DNA of 5,287 bases from Bacillota bacterium. GTDB taxonomy: Bacteria > Bacillota > Clostridia > Oscillospirales > Ruminococcaceae. Below the pieces are notes generated by a model. The model searched no databases. It was not told where the DNA came from and was given only the letters and a program-made list of their open reading frames with translations. This document shows positions 1 through 5,287 of the stretch, in pieces; position 1 is the stretch's first letter, and every line of letters begins with the position of its first letter. Position numbers and translations under genes: made by a program. The stretch spans positions 1 through 5,287 of the forward strand of contig JAEWNU010000189.1 of the NCBI GenBank assembly GCA_023456995.1, in the 5' to 3' direction.

Positions 1-21
1 ACATATAGCTATGAATAAGCA

Positions 22-58
22 AAGGCAAGAGTCAATTTAACCCTTGCCTTATTGTTTT
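22..58 (+). terminator. Probable intrinsic terminator of a gene left of the window
   Basis: An 8-bp perfect inverted repeat, AAGGCAAG (22-29) and CTTGCCTT (43-50), encloses a 13-base loop. It is followed by the T-rich tail ATTGTTTT (51-58). This is the layout of a Rho-independent terminator read on the + strand. The complementary side has no comparable T tract, so it does not look bidirectional. No coding sequence lies in 1-21, so the gene it would end is outside the window. The stem is short and the T tract is interrupted by AT and G, so confidence is moderate. Confidence 0.55.
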
Positions 59-79
59 ACGCTTGTATTTATGAATCTT

Positions 80-107
80 TTGAATCTTGGTATTGATGTA
101 ATATAAT
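80..107 (+). promoter_or_regulatory. Candidate sigma-70/sigma-A promoter, distal
   Basis: TTGAAT (80-85) and a perfect TATAAT (102-107) are separated by 16 bases. The -10 is ideal and the -35 matches four of six consensus bases. Transcription would begin near 114 and leave an untranslated leader of about 255 bases before the regulator gene at 370. The surroundings are very AT-rich, so a chance match is possible. A second candidate lies closer to the gene. Confidence 0.4.
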
Positions 108-109
108 AT

Positions 110-295
110 AACAAATCGAGCTATAGGTTGTGCAATAATAGCTTCAACACAGAAGGTAAAATTACAGCGTAGCTCCAGCCCTCGCGAGTGTCTCGGCTTA
201 AATCACCTATTCAAGTTTTCTGCAAGCGGTGGCGCACTTGCCCTAACAATTCATTATATGCACTTAATTGTTGTCGAAACTTTAATTACGAACGC
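110..295. other. Non-coding leader with a G+C-richer patch; no gene recognised
   Basis: No open frame with a ribosome binding site is present here. The stretch from about 165 to 245 is clearly richer in G+C than its flanks. It contains the 8-bp palindrome CTCGCGAG (181-188), a surrounding AGCC/GGCT pair (177-180 and 195-198), and a GCAAG/CTTGC pair (222-226 and 237-241). An AGCTAT/ATAGCT pair lies at 119-124 and 138-143. These could be stems in a structured leader RNA if transcription starts near 114. I do not recognise any known riboswitch or T-box consensus. It could equally be a remnant of older sequence. Confidence 0.3.
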
Positions 296-310
296 TTATT
301 GTGCTAAAAT
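282..310 (+). promoter_or_regulatory. Candidate extended -10 promoter for the regulator gene
   Basis: TGCTAAAAT (302-310) combines the TGN extension with a -10 hexamer, TAAAAT (305-310), that differs from consensus at one base. Seventeen bases upstream lies TTAATT (282-287), a poor -35 with three of six matches, which an extended -10 can tolerate. Transcription would begin near 317, giving a leader of about 53 bases before 370. It sits inside the dyad at 296-327, so any protein or structure at that dyad would affect it. No convincing GG-N10-GC sigma-54 element was found upstream of this gene. Confidence 0.35.
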
Positions 311-327
311 GGTTTATAGTACAATAA
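296..327. promoter_or_regulatory. 11-bp near-perfect dyad overlapping the regulator's proximal promoter
   Basis: TTATTGTGCTA (296-306) and TAGTACAATAA (317-327) are inverted repeats matching at 10 of 11 positions around a 10-base loop. As RNA, the one mismatch would be a G-U pair. The left arm overlaps the extended -10 candidate at 302-310, the position expected of an operator. The loop holds ATGGTTT (309-315), a heptamer also found in the putative activator sites at 2374-2462. No T run follows the right arm, so it is unlikely to be a terminator. Confidence 0.45.
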
Positions 328-356
328 TTTAAACAACAATGAACTTAAAAATTCGT

Positions 357-361
357 AAGGA
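357..361 (+). promoter_or_regulatory. Ribosome binding site that decides the regulator start
   Basis: AAGGA (357-361) lies 8 bases before the ATG at 370, which is ideal spacing. The same motif abuts and overlaps the in-frame ATG at 361, leaving no spacer. This favours initiation at 370, giving a protein that begins MGEKIVLFS, over the longer form with MND in front. Confidence 0.65.
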
Positions 362-369
362 TGAATGAT

Positions 370-2253
370 ATGGGGGAAAAAATTGTTCTGTTTTCTACAA
401 CGCCTGGTATGACCAAGCGTTGTAGATCTGTGCTGAAAAGACGCGGTTATGATAATATATCAATTTATGAATTGACTACGACCCGAGCGTTGGAACAGGC
501 GGAAAAGTGTATTCACGAAGGGGCGCGGGTCATTATCTGCCGAGGCGGTACAGCTGAGTATTTACGCCGTTTTCTTGAGGTTCCAATTGTTGATGTGCGA
601 TACAGCTTTTTGAGCGTTTTTTTGACGATGCAAAAGCTTAAACCAATTTACGATCGTGTTGCATTTATTGGTTTTCACCGTACTTGCGATTGTGCACGTA
701 AATATAACAATATAATGGGTGAAAACGTTCAGGTGTATGAGGTGGCCGACACAGATGAGTTTGAGCCGGTTTTTCACGAAGCGGTTCGGGCCGGGGCACA
801 GGCCGTTGTGGGTGGACTTCAGATACAGGCGATCTGTCAAACCTATAGTTTCCCTTACTTTTCTACCGAGCCGGATGACAGCGAGGTGAGTCAGGCGCTT
901 GATGAAGCACTTTACAGTTTACGTATTGAAGAGGAGCGCAGTGGGCAGCTCGGGCTGCTTTCTACTGTGCTAAACAGCGTCAGCGAAGCGATTATCAGTG
1001 TGGACAGCGATGGCATTATTTTGCACACCAACAGAATTGCCAGAAAACTATTGCAGTGTAGCAATGGCATGCAGATTGGTGATTTAATTAATGCTGATAA
1101 AATTTTTCAGTCTATACGAGATGGCGAGAATTTTTATGGCGAAATTTTATCGCTAAATGACTCTTCTATTGTGTGTAGCTGTCAGGCGATTCGTCTGCAG
1201 GGGAAAGCAACAGGCGCCGTTATTACCCTACAGGAAGAGAATACAATTCGATCGCTTGATAGTCATATTCGAAAGCGTGAGCTTGGGCGTGGGCATCGTG
1301 CTAAAAAAGATTTTTCTGATATATTGGGAACTTCCGCAGCGCTGGAAGAGGCCAAGCGGATCGCTCGGCGTTATGCGAGAGCCGACAGTACTGTACTGAT
1401 AACCGGTGAAACCGGTGTGGGCAAAGAGATGTTTACGCAGGGCATCCATAATTACAGCGAGCGAAGGCACGAGCCGTTTGTGGCAATAAACTGTGCCGCT
1501 CTACCCCAGAATATTTTAGAGAGTGAGCTTTTTGGGTATGTCAGGGGTGCATTTACCGGCGCAAGAAATGAGGGTAAGGCGGGAATTTTTGAGTTGGCGC
1601 ACAAGGGAACAGTGTTCCTCGACGAGATCAGCGAAATGTCCCTCGACGTGCAGGTAAAATTATTGCGCGTGCTTCAGGAAAAAGAGGTGACACGTATCGG
1701 CGATGACAAAGTCATTCCCATTGATGTGCGTATTATTGCCGCCTGTAATAAGGATCTTAAAAAAGAGATCGCGGCGGGCAGGTTCCGCGAAGATTTATAT
1801 TATCGTGTCTGTGTATTGGAACTTTTTATACCGCCTTTGCGCGAGCGGGCAGAGGATATCCCTATTTTAGTGCGCCATTTTCTGCATGGGCGCAAGTCTC
1901 TGACAGTGCGTGCAGAATCGCTGATCATGCAGCAAGAATGGCCGGGCAATATCCGGCAGCTTTCTAATATTACCGAGCGGCTCGATGTGCTGTGTGACAA
2001 TGATATCATCACTGAAGAAGATGTGCGCCAAGTATTAAAACTGCCCGAGAAAGAGGCAACATCATCGCTGGAACATTTGGTACCGAGCATTGTTGAACAA
2101 ACGCATTCGGTCAAAGATATGGAAAAGCAGATGATTATCGATGCATTGCAGCGCGTTGGTGGAAACATGGCACAGGCCGCGCAGCTTTTAGGTTTGAGCA
2201 AAACCACCCTGTGGCGTAGAATGAAAGAGATGAAACTAGATGGTGAAAGCTAA
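370..2253 (+). CDS. Sigma-54-dependent transcriptional activator with PrpR_N sensor domain
   Basis: This is a bacterial enhancer-binding protein of 627 residues that hydrolyses ATP to open promoters bound by sigma-54 RNA polymerase. Residues about 5-185 resemble the PrpR N-terminal sensor domain, with the typical [11 protein letters not shown] segment; in PrpR it senses 2-methylcitrate. Residues about 195-290 look like a PAS domain. The AAA+ core (about 317-537) has Walker A GETGVGKE (346-353), the sigma-54-contacting loop GAFTGA (393-398), Walker B GTVFLDEI (413-420), sensor I RIIAACN (454-460), the arginine-finger segment [10 protein letters not shown] (470-479) and sensor [10 protein letters not shown] (524-531). 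A Fis-type helix-turn-helix ends the protein (about 585-622, core [14 protein letters not shown]). All motifs needed for activity are intact. There is no receiver domain, so control is probably by a ligand rather than phosphorylation. An ATG at 361 is possible but lacks spacing from the ribosome binding site. The likely target is the sigma-54 promoter at 2595-2610. Symbol prpR is not assigned, because the neighbours are not methylcitrate-cycle genes. Confidence 0.95.
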   Translation: MGEKIVLFSTTPGMTKRCRSVLKRRGYDNISIYELTTTRALEQAEKCIHEGARVIICRGGTAEYLRRFLEVPIVDVRYSFLSVFLTMQKLKPIYDRVAFIGFHRTCDCARKYNNIMGENVQVYEVADTDEFEPVFHEAVRAGAQAVVGGLQIQAICQTYSFPYFSTEPDDSEVSQALDEALYSLRIEEERSGQLGLLSTVLNSVSEAIISVDSDGIILHTNRIARKLLQCSNGMQIGDLINADKIFQSIRDGENFYGEILSLNDSSIVCSCQAIRLQGKATGAVITLQEENTIRSLDSHIRKRELGRGHRAKKDFSDILGTSAALEEAKRIARRYARADSTVLITGETGVGKEMFTQGIHNYSERRHEPFVAINCAALPQNILESELFGYVRGAFTGARNEGKAGIFELAHKGTVFLDEISEMSLDVQVKLLRVLQEKEVTRIGDDKVIPIDVRIIAACNKDLKKEIAAGRFREDLYYRVCVLELFIPPLRERAEDIPILVRHFLHGRKSLTVRAESLIMQQEWPGNIRQLSNITERLDVLCDNDIITEEDVRQVLKLPEKEATSSLEHLVPSIVEQTHSVKDMEKQMIIDALQRVGGNMAQAAQLLGLSKTTLWRRMKEMKLDGES

Positions 2254-2373
2254 TCTTTCGTAGCTTAGTCTAGAACTGTTTTTGCATGCTGAAGAAACAT
2301 ACTCTCGCAGGGTTGTATCGATTAGAAGTATGGCCGATGTTGAGTAGTTTTCTTGTCCTGTATCGTCACCTTA
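2254..2373. other. Spacer after the regulator; weak hairpins only
   Basis: The end of the regulator gene and the following bases form AAGCTA (2247-2252) and TAGCTT (2261-2266). An alternative pairing is GAAAG (2245-2249) with CTTTC (2255-2259). A TTTTT run follows at 2279-2283 but is 12 bases past the nearest stem, so this is not a canonical terminator. Nothing else was recognised up to the inverted repeat at 2374. The regulator transcript may end here inefficiently or at the 2374-2462 repeat. Confidence 0.3.
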
Positions 2374-2462
2374 AAAACCATCAAACATGAGATGCATCTC
2401 TGATTGGCCAGCGGGTAAAAAATCCCCAATGGTTTTCAAGCTGCACCATGTCTGATGGTTTT
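2374..2462. promoter_or_regulatory. Putative upstream activating sequence: 16-bp inverted repeat
   Basis: AAAACCATCAAACATG (2374-2389) and CATGTCTGATGGTTTT (2447-2462) are inverted copies matching at 15 of 16 positions, 57 bases apart. A third related half-site, CAATGGTTTT, lies between them at 2427-2436. Each can be read as a degenerate ACCAT-N5-ATGGT dyad: 2377-2391 (eight of ten), 2419-2433 (eight of ten) and 2445-2459 (perfect). Relative to the predicted start near 2621 the region spans about -247 to -159, the usual place for enhancer-binding proteins such as the one encoded next door. An alternative role is a long-looped terminator for the regulator gene, since TTTTGTTT ends the right arm. 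Confidence 0.6.
2389..2400. repeat. 12-bp perfect palindrome inside the activating region
   Basis: GAGATGCATCTC is self-complementary over its full 12 bases and touches the left arm of the long inverted repeat. It could belong to the activator's first binding site or bind a second regulator. A palindrome this long can occur by chance, so the function is only inferred. Confidence 0.35.
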
Positions 2463-2497
2463 GTTTCATATTGAAAAATATTATTCCTTTATGAAAC
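2463..2497. repeat. 8-bp perfect inverted repeat between activator sites and promoter
   Basis: GTTTCATA (2463-2470) and TATGAAAC (2490-2497) are exact inverted copies separated by 19 AT-rich bases. The left copy starts directly after the right arm of the long repeat. It lies roughly 125-160 bases before the predicted start, in the looping region between enhancer and promoter. It might bind a bending protein or another regulator, or be chance. Confidence 0.35.
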
Positions 2498-2594
2498 TGA
2501 TGTCATAGCATAATGCACAATTAGTTGGAGAATTATTTTGATGATAGCTACAAAAATCATCTGAAGAAGTGGCAAAACTGGTCTTCTTAAGAGC

Positions 2595-2610
2595 TGGCAC
2601 GAAAATTGCT
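2595..2610 (+). promoter_or_regulatory. Sigma-54 (-24/-12) promoter of the catabolic operon
   Basis: TGGCACG (2595-2601), four bases, then TTGCT (2606-2610) match the consensus TGGCACG-N4-TTGCW at every defined position. The invariant GG (2596-2597) and GC (2608-2609) are exactly ten bases apart. Transcription should start near 2621, giving a leader of about 83 bases before the dehydrogenase gene. Sigma-54 promoters need an ATP-hydrolysing activator, and the gene immediately upstream encodes one with an intact GAFTGA loop. The orientation is toward the three-gene operon. Confidence 0.92.
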
Positions 2611-2687
2611 TAATATTAGGGTGAGGTTAAAACGATATTAAAAAACCAAAATGACAAGAGCACCCTAAAGGGATTTTTGTTTAAGCA

Positions 2688-2693
2688 AAGGAG
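2688..2693 (+). promoter_or_regulatory. Ribosome binding site that decides the dehydrogenase start
   Basis: AAGGAG (2688-2693) lies 10 bases before ATG at 2704. The in-frame TTG at 2677, which would add nine residues, lies upstream of this site and has no comparable motif of its own. The protein therefore begins MKIGFIGFGE, which places the Rossmann glycine motif at the usual distance from the N terminus. Confidence 0.85.
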
Positions 2694-2703
2694 ACCCGTA
2701 CAT

Positions 2704-3582
2704 ATGAAAATTGGATTTATAGGATTTGGTGAGGCTGCGTTTTGCATTTGTAGCGGCCTGCATCAGGAAGGGGTTGAGGGGATCATGGCGTATGACACGC
2801 TTGCAACCCATGAAACAATGGGACCAGCCGTACGGCAGCGCGCCGAACAGGCAGGCGTTGTACTATGCGAATCGGTTGCGACGGTGGCTGAGCAGGCAGA
2901 CATGCTCTTTGCGGCCGTTCCTTCAAGCTACACGCTGGATGTTTGTAAAACGGTGCTGCCGTATCTGCATCCAGGCCAAATTTACGCGGACGTCAGCGCG
3001 TCTACCCCTAAGACAAAGAAGGAGATATGGGCGCTTATTGAAAAAACCGGTGTGCTTTTTACCGACGCTGCCATGCTGGGCTCATTACCGCAGGATAAAC
3101 ATCGGGTACCGATAACAGCATCAGGAAATGGTGCTACAGCCTTTTATAAGGCCATGACACCGTATGGCATGCGCATTACCTGTGTAGAAGGCGGTGCCGG
3201 CGCAGCCTCTGCCATCAAGCTGGTGCGCAGCATCTACATGAAGGGAATGGCCGCGCTGATGGTTGAGATGCTCTCAGCGGCAGATGTATATGGCGTGACC
3301 GATGCAGTGGTGAATTCAATCTCCAAGTCAATGGATGGTATTTCATTTACCGACCATCTCAAGCGATTGGTTACCGGTACGGCCATTCATGCCAAGAGAC
3401 GTGCGGCCGAGTTAAAAGGCTCTATACAAATGTTGGATGAATGCGGTATTGACGATGCGATGACGGTCGCCTCAAAACACAAGCATGAGCTGATGGAAGA
3501 GTATCATCTCAATGAGAAATATCTTATGTCAAAGCCTTCGGGTTACGACGAAATTATTGCACAAATGAGAAAAAAAGCATAG
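2704..3582 (+). CDS. NAD-dependent beta-hydroxyacid dehydrogenase, DUF1932 type
   Basis: A 292-residue cytoplasmic oxidoreductase of the 3-hydroxyisobutyrate/6-phosphogluconate dehydrogenase superfamily. The N-terminal Rossmann fold (about 1-160) opens with GFIGFGEAA (4-12), the dinucleotide-binding glycine loop. Asp31, at the end of the second strand (MAYD), suggests preference for NAD over NADP. The helix at 164-181 carries Lys172, the expected catalytic lysine. Four residues on, Ser176 replaces the Asn common in the classical family, and I recall this K-L-x-R-S pattern from DUF1932 proteins. The helical C-terminal part, about 185-260, matches that domain. Family members oxidise a hydroxyl beta to a carboxylate, sometimes with decarboxylation; the substrate here is unknown. 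It is the first gene after the sigma-54 promoter, and the next gene follows after 16 bases. The fold assignment is firm, the substrate open. Confidence 0.88.
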   Translation: MKIGFIGFGEAAFCICSGLHQEGVEGIMAYDTLATHETMGPAVRQRAEQAGVVLCESVATVAEQADMLFAAVPSSYTLDVCKTVLPYLHPGQIYADVSASTPKTKKEIWALIEKTGVLFTDAAMLGSLPQDKHRVPITASGNGATAFYKAMTPYGMRITCVEGGAGAASAIKLVRSIYMKGMAALMVEMLSAADVYGVTDAVVNSISKSMDGISFTDHLKRLVTGTAIHAKRRAAELKGSIQMLDECGIDDAMTVASKHKHELMEEYHLNEKYLMSKPSGYDEIIAQMRKKA

Positions 3583-3598
3583 AAGGAAAGGGAAAAGA

Positions 3599-4300
3599 AT
3601 GGCTGTAGGAAAGAGAATCTTTTTAAAACGGGAGCTGCCGGATGCTGAGGTTATGGAAAAGTTTAGAAGCATCCCAGCCTCAAACGTTGCAGACGTTATG
3701 GAACGCTCCTGCGGAATGGACCCACGTATCCGACTGGTGAGCAGCCCCAAAGCACAAATGGCAGTGGGCCCGGCGCTAACGGTTAAAACCTGTGCAGGGG
3801 ATAATCTGACCATTCACGCTGCGCTTAATATTGCGCAGGAAGGTGACTTTGTGATTGTTGCCAACGAGGGGGGCAGCGCGCGTGCGCTGATAGGCGAAAT
3901 TATGATGGCCTATTTGCATTACCACAAAAAAGTTGCAGGCATTGTCATTGACGGCCCCATCCGTGACATTGACGAAATTGGGAAATGGGATTTTCCGGTC
4001 TATGCAACTGGAACCAATCCGGGCGGGCCATATAAAGAGGGGCCGGGCGAGGTCAATGTTCCAGTCGCTTGCGGCAATATCAGTGTCAATCCGGGGGATA
4101 TTATCCTTGCAGACCCCGATGGCGTTATTGTCATTCCGCGCAAGGATGCGGCGAAGATTCTGATCGAGGCCGAAAAATTTCAGGCAGCCGACGAAGCAAA
4201 GCTTATGGCGGCTAAAAACGGTACCGCAAACCGCGAGTGGGTTGAAAAGTCGCTTGCGGCAAAGGGATATGAGATCATAGATGACATTTATCGCGGTTAA
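3599..4300 (+). CDS. RraA-like protein, probable 4-hydroxy-4-methyl-2-oxoglutarate aldolase-type lyase
   Basis: A 233-residue member of the RraA-like superfamily. Characterised relatives are metal-dependent aldolases that split 4-hydroxy-4-methyl-2-oxoglutarate or 4-carboxy-4-hydroxy-2-oxoadipate to pyruvate plus an oxo acid, and many also decarboxylate oxaloacetate. The family core is visible: the glycine-rich GGSARALIGE (91-100), then IVIDGPIRD (115-123) with Arg122-Asp123, the substrate- and metal-binding pair of the aldolases. PGD (165-167) and DGVIVIP (174-180) are typical of the C-terminal half. The presence of the RD pair argues for an enzyme rather than an RNase E inhibitor. The ATG is preceded by AAAGGG (3588-3592) at 6 bases and AAGGA (3583-3587) at 11, and only 16 bases separate it from the dehydrogenase gene, so the two are surely cotranscribed. 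Next to a dehydrogenase and a carboxylate transporter, a catabolic lyase role is likely. The true substrate is not known. Confidence 0.85.
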   Translation: MAVGKRIFLKRELPDAEVMEKFRSIPASNVADVMERSCGMDPRIRLVSSPKAQMAVGPALTVKTCAGDNLTIHAALNIAQEGDFVIVANEGGSARALIGEIMMAYLHYHKKVAGIVIDGPIRDIDEIGKWDFPVYATGTNPGGPYKEGPGEVNVPVACGNISVNPGDIILADPDGVIVIPRKDAAKILIEAEKFQAADEAKLMAAKNGTANREWVEKSLAAKGYEIIDDIYRG

Positions 4301-4331
4301 GGCATACAAAAAGAGAAAAGGAGAATTAATC

Positions 4332-5287
4332 ATGAAAAAGGCACGCTTTCTTTCTATTGTTCTTGCGGGAGTTATGACACTTCTTGCGGCTGGTTGCGGT
4401 GGCGCTTCCTCAAAGGCACCCGCTGGATCGACTCCGGCTGCATCAAATACCGATTCTTCCGCAGCGGTGCAGGATATCGACTGGCCTAAGAAGACTGTCA
4501 CCGTCACACTGCCCTATAACGCCGGTGGAGATACCGATACTTATTGCCGTTTGATGAGCCAGAAACTTCAAGAGAAATTTGGCCAGACCTTTGTAGTTGT
4601 TAATATGACTGGTGGCAGCGGAATTGTTGCGGCCAAGGATGCGATGGCCAAAGCCCCAGACGGCTATAGCATTCTGTTTAATCACACCGGTGCATCGCTT
4701 GTACAGGAGGCAACTGGTGTCGCCGACTTCTCTTATACCGATGACTTTACCAACGTTGCAACTGTTGCACAAGATAATACTTATACGCTGGTAGCAAAAA
4801 AGTCTTCCGGTTGGACCAATCTTAAAGAGATGGTTGAGTACGCGAAGGCCAATCCCGGTAAAGTGCGCTATTCTCAGGTTTACGGCAGTGTCACCCATTA
4901 TGTTTGCACCCAGATGGAAAAGAGCATGGGCGTAGAATTTAATAAGCTGGATGTTGGCACCGGTACTCCCGAGCGTCTGGCGGCATTTATGGGCGATCAG
5001 GTCGACCTGCTGGCTGTCAACTATATGAATATCAAGGACTATGTTGAAAAAGGTGATTTTGTCGTACTGGGTGTTGCCTCTGAAGAGCGTTGCCCCGGCA
5101 TGGAGGCTTTCCCCACCTTTAAGGAGCAGGGCTTTGATGTTATCTGCTCTAAAAACTATGAGGTGAAGCTACCCAAAGGTGCCGACCCCGCTATTGTTCA
5201 AAAGCTGACCACTGCTATTAAAGAAGTGACTGAAGACCCCGAGTTTGCCGCCGCACTTGAAAAGTACTTTGCAGTTCCTTATTATCG
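4332..5287 (+). CDS. TctC/Bug-family tricarboxylate-type substrate-binding lipoprotein (3' end outside window)
   Basis: The gene is open to the right edge, with 318 codons visible. Family members run about 320-340 residues, so only the last few are likely missing. It is the extracytoplasmic binding subunit of a tripartite tricarboxylate transporter, delivering a carboxylate to the TctA/TctB membrane pair. A signal peptide (1-21) ends at a lipobox, AAGC, with Cys22 as the predicted lipidated residue. A Ser/Ala/Pro/Gly linker follows (about 23-48), as in Gram-positive lipoproteins. Bug-family landmarks are PYNAGGDTD (61-69), NMTGGSGIVA (91-100), PDGYSILF (109-116), GDQVDLL (221-227) and a C-terminal LPKGADPAIV stretch (280-289). 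AAGGAG (4318-4323) sits 8 bases before the ATG, and 31 bases separate the gene from the aldolase-like gene. Ligands in this family vary widely (citrate, glutamate, aspartate, nicotinate, terephthalate and others), so none is assigned. Confidence 0.93.
   Translation, partial: MKKARFLSIVLAGVMTLLAAGCGGASSKAPAGSTPAASNTDSSAAVQDIDWPKKTVTVTLPYNAGGDTDTYCRLMSQKLQEKFGQTFVVVNMTGGSGIVAAKDAMAKAPDGYSILFNHTGASLVQEATGVADFSYTDDFTNVATVAQDNTYTLVAKKSSGWTNLKEMVEYAKANPGKVRYSQVYGSVTHYVCTQMEKSMGVEFNKLDVGTGTPERLAAFMGDQVDLLAVNYMNIKDYVEKGDFVVLGVASEERCPGMEAFPTFKEQGFDVICSKNYEVKLPKGADPAIVQKLTTAIKEVTEDPEFAAALEKYFAVPYY

Noticed and set aside
227..241. Sigma-54-like element upstream of the regulator
   Set aside because: GG (228-229) and GC (240-241) have the right ten-base spacing and TTGC is present, but the -24 half is CGGTGGC, a poor match to TGGCACG.
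258..332. 24-codon open frame starting at ATG 258
   Set aside because: It has no ribosome binding site and its product has no features; it overlaps the promoter dyad.
339..368. 9-codon leader peptide ending just before the regulator ATG at 370
   Set aside because: The stop placement suggests coupling, but no ribosome binding site precedes ATG 339, so translation is unlikely.
361..369. ATG at 361 as start of the regulator
   Set aside because: The AAGGA motif abuts and overlaps this codon with no spacer, while it is 8 bases from the in-frame ATG at 370.
1800..2207. 135-residue open frame on the minus strand
   Set aside because: It is antisense to the conserved AAA+ and HTH coding region and is Ser/Arg/Cys-rich without motifs, as expected of a shadow.
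2663..2682. CCCTAAAGGG followed by T-rich sequence as a terminator or attenuator in the operon leader
   Set aside because: Only three base pairs can close over a four-base loop, too weak for termination just before a well-made ribosome binding site.
2677..2703. TTG start at 2677 extending the dehydrogenase by nine residues
   Set aside because: It lies upstream of the strong AAGGAG at 2688-2693 and would add a tail before the Rossmann strand that the family lacks.
3776..4507. 243-residue open frame on the minus strand
   Set aside because: It runs antisense across the RraA-like gene and the start of the TctC gene, shows no recognisable domain, and both overlapped + strand frames have clear family motifs.
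4443..4898. 151-residue open frame on the minus strand
   Set aside because: It is antisense to the TctC-family coding sequence, which has signal peptide, lipobox and Bug motifs in the + frame.

Overview
The window holds one complete regulatory gene and the start of the operon it probably controls, all on the + strand. The sequence has moderate G+C, AT-rich intergenic DNA, strong AAGGAG-type ribosome binding sites, a short Lys-rich lipoprotein signal peptide and tight gene spacing. Together these suggest a Firmicute of the clostridial or Negativicutes kind. That is an inference from style; nothing in the window fixes the taxon.

Layout. Positions 1-369 are non-coding. They hold a probable intrinsic terminator of a gene to the left (22-58), two candidate sigma-70-type promoters, a G+C-richer unexplained patch, and a striking 11-bp dyad (296-327) overlapping the candidate promoter nearest the regulator. 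Positions 370-2253 encode a sigma-54-dependent activator with the domain order PrpR_N, PAS, AAA+, Fis-type HTH. Positions 2254-2703 are a 450-base control region with a long inverted repeat (2374-2462) that looks like an upstream activating sequence, a second dyad (2463-2497), and a consensus-perfect -24/-12 sigma-54 promoter (2595-2610). Then follow three closely spaced genes: a beta-hydroxyacid dehydrogenase of the NAD_binding_2/DUF1932 type (2704-3582), an RraA-like (HMG aldolase/oxaloacetate decarboxylase superfamily) protein (3599-4300), and a TctC/Bug-family substrate-binding lipoprotein (4332 to beyond the right edge).

How it fits together. The likely circuit is that the activator senses a small organic acid through its PrpR_N domain (in PrpR itself the ligand is 2-methylcitrate), binds the inverted-repeat sites about 160-250 bases upstream, and opens the sigma-54 promoter. 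The operon would then import a carboxylate through a tripartite tricarboxylate transporter (TctC here, TctA/TctB presumably to the right). The substrate would be oxidised by the dehydrogenase and cleaved or decarboxylated by the RraA-like enzyme, plausibly yielding pyruvate. The substrate cannot be named from sequence. The cluster is best described as an uncharacterised sigma-54-controlled carboxylate uptake and catabolism operon.

No RNA gene, CRISPR array, insertion sequence or broken gene was seen.
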